Origin: Flavobacterium sp. 9R
GTDB taxonomy: Bacteria > Bacteroidota > Bacteroidia > Flavobacteriales > Flavobacteriaceae
DNA: 64,000 nt
Reading direction: 5' to 3'
NCBI RefSeq assembly: GCF_902506345.1
Contig: NZ_LR733413.1
Coordinates: forward strand, 1,939,683 to 2,003,682
Each line of letters begins with the position of its first letter. Position 1 is the stretch's first letter. The position numbers and the translations under genes were made by a program. The notes under the pieces were generated by a model. That model was not told the DNA's origin. It was given only the letters and a program-made list of their open reading frames with translations, and did no database searches. Below are positions 60,562 through 64,000 of this stretch, piece after piece.

Positions 60562-61365
60562 ATGAAATATTTAGAAACAAAAGAAGAAAAAAAAGCATTT
60601 ACCTTCACATCAATCCTTTTTGTGATGCTGTTTTTTATGTTCTTTTTCCTCGGTTTAACCTCTTTAGATCCACCTCCAGAAAATGGTATTACCATTAATT
60701 TTGGCACTTCTGAAACTGGCAATGGAGATGTACAACCAATTAAACCAATTGCTACCTCTCCTCAACCTGTAGCATCCACAAGTAAACAATCTTCTGCAGA
60801 AGAAGAACTGATAACTCAAGAAACCGAAGAAGCAATTGTATTAAATGAAAATAAAAAGAAAACAACAGAAAAAGAAAACTCCAAAGACACTCCTAAAACA
60901 AAACCCATAGAAAGCCCTAAGCCCTCCAAAAGCACTACAGATGCTTTATCTAGCTTGATTAACGGCCCTAAAAATCCAGGAAAAGCAAGCGAAGGAGAAG
61001 GGAATGACTTGAAAGGAGGAGACAAAGGACACATAAACGGCAATCCTTATGCAAATAGTTATTATGGTTCTGGAAATGGAAATGGAGGAAATGGAAACTC
61101 TTGGGGACTCAATGGCAGGAAAATCAGTACTCGTGGTAAAGAAATTCCAAAATGCAATGAAACTGGAACGGTTGTCATTCAAATCACTGTAAACCAAAAC
61201 GGGAATGTGATTGCCGCAAAACCAACTAAAGGAACCACTAATACCAATCCCTGCCTAATTGAACCTGCGATTATGACAGCTAAAAAACACAAATGGCTCG
61301 CAGACGCTAATGCTCCTGAAGCTCAAATCGGATTCATTACCATCCATTTTAAACTGGGAGAATAA
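60562..61365 (+). CDS. TonB-like energy transducer
   Basis: 267 residues. An N-terminal membrane anchor (about 13-35), a long linker rich in Glu, Lys, Thr and Pro, a Gly/Asn-rich stretch (YGSGNGNGGNGNSWGLN, about 170-186), and a TonB-type C-terminal domain (about 195-267; VVIQITVNQNGNVIAAKPTK, WLADANAPEAQIGFITIHF). Couples the ExbBD motor to outer-membrane receptors. The ATG at 60562 follows the ExbD stop by 19 bases. The Gly/Asn linker is unusual against typical Pro-rich TonB linkers. Confidence 0.88.
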   Translation: MKYLETKEEKKAFTFTSILFVMLFFMFFFLGLTSLDPPPENGITINFGTSETGNGDVQPIKPIATSPQPVASTSKQSSAEEELITQETEEAIVLNENKKKTTEKENSKDTPKTKPIESPKPSKSTTDALSSLINGPKNPGKASEGEGNDLKGGDKGHINGNPYANSYYGSGNGNGGNGNSWGLNGRKISTRGKEIPKCNETGTVVIQITVNQNGNVIAAKPTKGTTNTNPCLIEPAIMTAKKHKWLADANAPEAQIGFITIHFKLGE

Positions 61366-61397
61366 ACGTTCTTTTAAGCTCTTCGATATTTAATAAA

Positions 61398-62642
61398 ATG
61401 AATTACCAAGAAACCCTTCACTGGCTCTACAATCAGTTGCCAATGTATCAATTGCAAGGCGCATCGGCTTATAAAAAAGATTTGACCAACGTACATTTAT
61501 TAGCCGACTACTTGGGGCATCCCGAGCAAAAATTACGATGCATACACGTGGCGGGCACCAATGGCAAAGGCTCTACCTCACACCTCCTCGCCTCTGTACT
61601 TAAAGAAGCGGGATTAAAAGTAGGCTTGTACACTTCACCACACCTCACCGATTTTAGAGAACGCATCAAAATTATCTCGAATGCAACTCCTGAACAAGCT
61701 TGGGAAGAAATTTCAGAAGACTTTGTTTGTGATTTTGTGAACCAACACCGTTCGTTTTTTGAAGCACAGGATATGAGTTTCTTCGAAATGACCGTAGGTT
61801 TGGCTTTTGATTATTTTGTAAAAGAACAAGTCGACATCGCAATTATAGAAGTTGGAATGGGTGGCCGATTGGATGCTACCAATATTATTACGCCTTTAGT
61901 TTCGATCATCACCAATATAGGATTGGACCACACTCAATTTCTTGGTGATACACTAGCGGCTATTGCTGGTGAAAAAGCCGGCATCATAAAACCAAGTATT
62001 CCGGTAGTGATTGGCGAATACACTCCAGAAACCTTGCCTGTTTTTATTAGCAAAGCCAAAAGTTGTTTTGCAGAAATTCATTTGGCCTCGGATTTGATTT
62101 CGAGTACTTATCCCTCGGATTTATTAGGCGATTACCAAGTGCACAACAAGAAAACGGTAATGCAGACCATAGCCGTTTTGAACGAAAACAAATCCATATT
62201 AGTTACGCCAAAACAACTCCAAATGGGAATGGCCAACGTAATAAAAAACACAGGACTACAAGGTCGTTGGCAACAGTTGAAAGAGCAACCCAAAGTAATT
62301 GCTGACACCGCCCACAACAAAAACGGTTTGGAAATCGTAATGCGTCAAATTCAAAAAGAGAAATTTGACCAATTGCATATCGTTTTGGGAGTAGTCAACG
62401 ACAAAGATTTGAAAGAAGTATTGCCTTTGTTTCCAAAAAACGCGATTTATTATTTTTGTAAGCCCAATATTCCACGTGGCTTAGAAGAAACCACACTTCA
62501 AACCGAAGCGCAGGTTTTTGGGCTGAACGGAGAAGTATACTCTTCTGTTTCAGAAGCCTACGAAGAAGCATTGAGAAATGCTGCCCCTACTGACTTTATC
62601 TACGTTGGCGGAAGTACTTTTGTAGTTGCAGAAATTTTGTAA
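61398..62642 (+). CDS. folC: Bifunctional folylpolyglutamate / dihydrofolate synthase
   Basis: Mur-ligase-fold enzyme of 414 residues that adds Glu to folates. P-loop HVAGTNGKGSTSHLLASVL, the folate signature YTSPHLTDFRERIKI, and IIEVGMGGRLDATNII are all present; the C-terminal domain has VIADTAHNKNGLEIVM. It closes the exbB-exbD-tonB cluster with a 32-base gap. Length and motifs are typical. Confidence 0.95.
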   Translation: MNYQETLHWLYNQLPMYQLQGASAYKKDLTNVHLLADYLGHPEQKLRCIHVAGTNGKGSTSHLLASVLKEAGLKVGLYTSPHLTDFRERIKIISNATPEQAWEEISEDFVCDFVNQHRSFFEAQDMSFFEMTVGLAFDYFVKEQVDIAIIEVGMGGRLDATNIITPLVSIITNIGLDHTQFLGDTLAAIAGEKAGIIKPSIPVVIGEYTPETLPVFISKAKSCFAEIHLASDLISSTYPSDLLGDYQVHNKKTVMQTIAVLNENKSILVTPKQLQMGMANVIKNTGLQGRWQQLKEQPKVIADTAHNKNGLEIVMRQIQKEKFDQLHIVLGVVNDKDLKEVLPLFPKNAIYYFCKPNIPRGLEETTLQTEAQVFGLNGEVYSSVSEAYEEALRNAAPTDFIYVGGSTFVVAEIL

Positions 62643-62659
62643 TTTTTTTTCATTTTTGC

Positions 62660-62689
62660 TTGCACATCCCGAAAAGGGTTGTATATTTG
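62660..62689 (+). promoter_or_regulatory. tRNA-Val promoter (TTG-N19-TAtaTTTG)
   Basis: TTG (62660-62662) and TATATTTG (62682-62689) with 19 bases between; the tRNA starts 39 bases downstream. Confidence 0.7.
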
Positions 62690-62727
62690 CACTCGCAATC
62701 ACGAAATGATAGCAACCTAGTAAAATA

Positions 62728-62805
62728 GGGCGATTAGCTCAGCTGGTTCAGAGCACCTCGTTTACACCGAGGGGGTCGGGGGTTCGAACCCCTCATCGCC
62801 CACCA
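62728..62805 (+). tRNA. tRNA-Val (anticodon TAC)
   Basis: Complete cloverleaf: acceptor GGGCGAT / ATCGCCC, D-arm GCTC / GAGC, anticodon stem CCTCG / CGAGG around loop TTTACAC giving anticodon TAC, T-arm GGGGG / CCCCT with TTCGAAC, and encoded CCA tail. It is followed by its own terminator. Confidence 0.97.
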
Positions 62806-62808
62806 AGA

Positions 62809-62840
62809 AACTCCTTAAGCAATTAAGGAGTTTTTTTTTA
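62809..62840 (+). terminator. Terminator after tRNA-Val
   Basis: 10-base stem AACTCCTTAA / TTAAGGAGTT with a 4-base loop and a long T-run. The same terminator, with small changes, follows the decayed tRNA copy. Confidence 0.93.
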
Positions 62841-62892
62841 TTTCTATATTTCATCAAAGAGCATTAAAATTTGAAATTTGAACTTAAACAAA

Positions 62893-62988
62893 GATTAGCT
62901 CAGCTGATTCAGAGCATTCCGATGGCATCGGAAGTGGTCGGGGGTTCGAACCCCTTTCCGAAGCATCGGAACAAGCTATCGCCCACCA
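62893..62988 (+). pseudogene. Decayed tandem copy of the tRNA-Val gene with replaced anticodon arm and inserted hairpin
   Basis: GATTAGCTCAGCTG, the TCGGGGGTTCGAACCCC T-arm and ATCGCCCACCA match the tRNA-Val, but the 5' acceptor GGGC is lost. The anticodon arm is replaced by a stem with loop ATGGCAT (would read GGC), and a 16-base palindrome TTCCGAAGCATCGGAA (62956-62971) is inserted between T-arm and acceptor. It cannot form an acceptor stem, so it is not a working tRNA. It looks like a tandem duplicate altered by insertion of short palindromes. Confidence 0.85.
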
Positions 62989-62991
62989 AGA

Positions 62992-63020
62992 AACTCCTTA
63001 AGTAATTAAAGAGTTTTTTT
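62992..63020 (+). terminator. Terminator copy after the decayed tRNA
   Basis: AACTCCTTAA / TTAAAGAGTT (one mismatch) and a T-run, duplicating the terminator at 62809-62840, so tRNA and terminator were duplicated together. Confidence 0.85.
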
Positions 63021-63143
63021 TGTTCTATATTTTAGAGATTTTTATCAAAGACCAGATCAACTTCAAAAGTTGTGATTTAAGGATGCAAAAAACAACCCAC
63101 CATTCAATTAAATAAAATACCCAAGTAAAAAGTTTGTTTTTTA

Positions 63144-63151
63144 TAACTTTG
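63144..63151 (+). promoter_or_regulatory. -7 element of the AraC-family gene (TAacTTTG)
   Basis: TAACTTTG ends 4 bases before the ATG at 63156, again a near-leaderless arrangement. Confidence 0.75.
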
Positions 63152-63155
63152 CACT

Positions 63156-64000
63156 ATGCAAAACAAAAACTCACGAATAGTTTCAAAATTCAATAGCGAA
63201 TTAAAACTAAAAGGATTTAATGTCTTTCAAATCGAAAGCGACGGAAATGTAACTCGCAATTACAGCAGAAAAGACTTTTACAAAATTTGCTTGACGACTG
63301 GTGAAAGCAACATTCACTATGCCGACAAAAGTTTTAATGCCGAAGGAACTGTTTTGTTTTTTGGAAATCCTCACATTCCTTATTCATGGGAAACCATCTC
63401 AACTAGCTACGTAGGCTACACTTGTTTGTTTTCAGAAGAGTTTTTAAAATCTGATCGCTCTGAGAGCCTACAAAACTCGACTTTATTTAAAATTGGAGGT
63501 ACACCAATTTTAAAAATAACAGAAGAACAACGAACTTTTTTAAACACCCTCTTTCAGAAAATGATTGAGGAACAACAAACGGATTATACTTACAAAGACG
63601 ATTTAATCCGCAATTACATTAATTTGATAATTCACGAGGCGTTAAAAATGCAGCCCTCTGATAATTATACTACTAGCAATAATGCCCATTCACGAATTAC
63701 ATCTGTTTTCTTAGAATTATTAGAAAGACAATTTCCAATTGAAAACTTTGAAAAGCCATTAGAACTAAAAACTGCTCAAGATTACTCAAATGCCCTATCA
63801 CTTCACGTCAATTACCTCAATCGAGCGGTTAAAGGCATTACAGGAAAATCGACAACCACCCATATATCAGAAAGGATTATTAGCGAAGCGAAAGCGCTTC
63901 TACTCCACACCGATTGGAATATTTCAGAAATAGGCTACGCTTTGGGTTTTGACTATCCCACCTACTTCAATAATTTTTTTAAAAAGAATACCGGAACCAA
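63156..64000 (+). CDS. AraC-family transcriptional regulator, N-terminal part (runs off the window)
   Basis: About 281 codons are visible. The N-terminal half (1-180) is a cupin-like ligand-binding domain with a FFGNPHIPYSWE stretch. The C-terminal part is the AraC-type double helix-turn-helix: LSLHVNYLNRAVKGITGKST, then ISERIISEAKALLLHTDWN and ISEIGYALGFDYPTYFNNFF, the conserved second motif. The stop is beyond the window. The start follows a -7 element by 4 bases. The effector and targets are unknown. Confidence 0.9.
   Translation, partial: MQNKNSRIVSKFNSELKLKGFNVFQIESDGNVTRNYSRKDFYKICLTTGESNIHYADKSFNAEGTVLFFGNPHIPYSWETISTSYVGYTCLFSEEFLKSDRSESLQNSTLFKIGGTPILKITEEQRTFLNTLFQKMIEEQQTDYTYKDDLIRNYINLIIHEALKMQPSDNYTTSNNAHSRITSVFLELLERQFPIENFEKPLELKTAQDYSNALSLHVNYLNRAVKGITGKSTTTHISERIISEAKALLLHTDWNISEIGYALGFDYPTYFNNFFKKNTGT

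Noticed and set aside
62893..62988. A functional second tRNA (anticodon GGC)
   Set aside because: The 5' acceptor strand does not pair with the 3' strand, and a hairpin insert separates T-arm and acceptor.
1..64000. CRISPR array, phage or insertion sequence
   Set aside because: No regularly spaced repeats, cas, phage or transposase genes were found in the window.

Overview
The window looks like a chromosomal segment of a Flavobacterium-type member of the Bacteroidota (Flavobacteriaceae). The evidence is AT-rich DNA, repeated use of the Bacteroidota promoter element TAnnTTTG a few bases before start codons, a SusC/SusD pair, an S46 dipeptidyl-peptidase, and family members typical of that group. 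No insertion sequence, phage, integrase or CRISPR array was seen. Most of the segment is housekeeping, and the unusual material lies in spacers, in one small inserted block and in one frame-disrupted outer-membrane gene.

Layout. 1-1339: end of the str operon (rpsL-rpsG-fusA, minus strand) with a textbook promoter. 1378-7900: an Omp85-type outer-membrane gene broken at an (AT)11 tract, then a SusC/SusD importer pair. 7969-11078: rlmB, a rhomboid protease, a dispersed hairpin element and rarA. 11182-14409 (minus): a secreted protein of unknown function, a YjjG-like phosphatase, a RES/Xre toxin-antitoxin pair with its own operator, and radC. 14480-19341: a DUF1287 protein, mpl, a TPR protein, and a metallophosphoesterase/glycosyltransferase pair. 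19498-25522 (minus): S46 peptidase, obg, a CNNM/CorC-like protein, adk, hpt. 25621-30099: a helical-repeat protein, purK, purE and an M3 oligopeptidase.

30100-33411 is the most unusual block: a MarR/GbsR-type regulator and five genes (three small membrane proteins, a TIGR01777 epimerase, an SRPBCC protein). It carries two identical-architecture operators and is closed by a decayed duplicate of the last 150 bases of the M3 peptidase gene. This looks like insertion at a gene 3' end with replacement of that end. Next comes an SPFH protein with four N-terminal beta-type repeats (architecture reminiscent of major vault protein).

35667-46133: DUF885 peptidase, UbiA-like membrane protein, gcvP, FabH-like synthase, methyltransferase, family 2 glycosyltransferase, MlaE/MlaF-type lipid ABC transporter. 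46169-55341 (minus): mannose-1-phosphate guanylyltransferase, SprT-like, SDR, LysE-like, ATP-grasp, NRDE, DinB, DoxX, YHS, peroxiredoxin, Crp/Fnr regulator, acyl-CoA dehydrogenase. 55827-64000: chalcone-isomerase-like protein, a TetR/hydrolase unit with two identical operators, glutamate dehydrogenase, an ExbB-ExbD-TonB-FolC cluster, tRNA-Val with a decayed tandem copy, and the start of an AraC-family regulator.

All functional names rest on recognisable motifs and general family knowledge. No database search was run.
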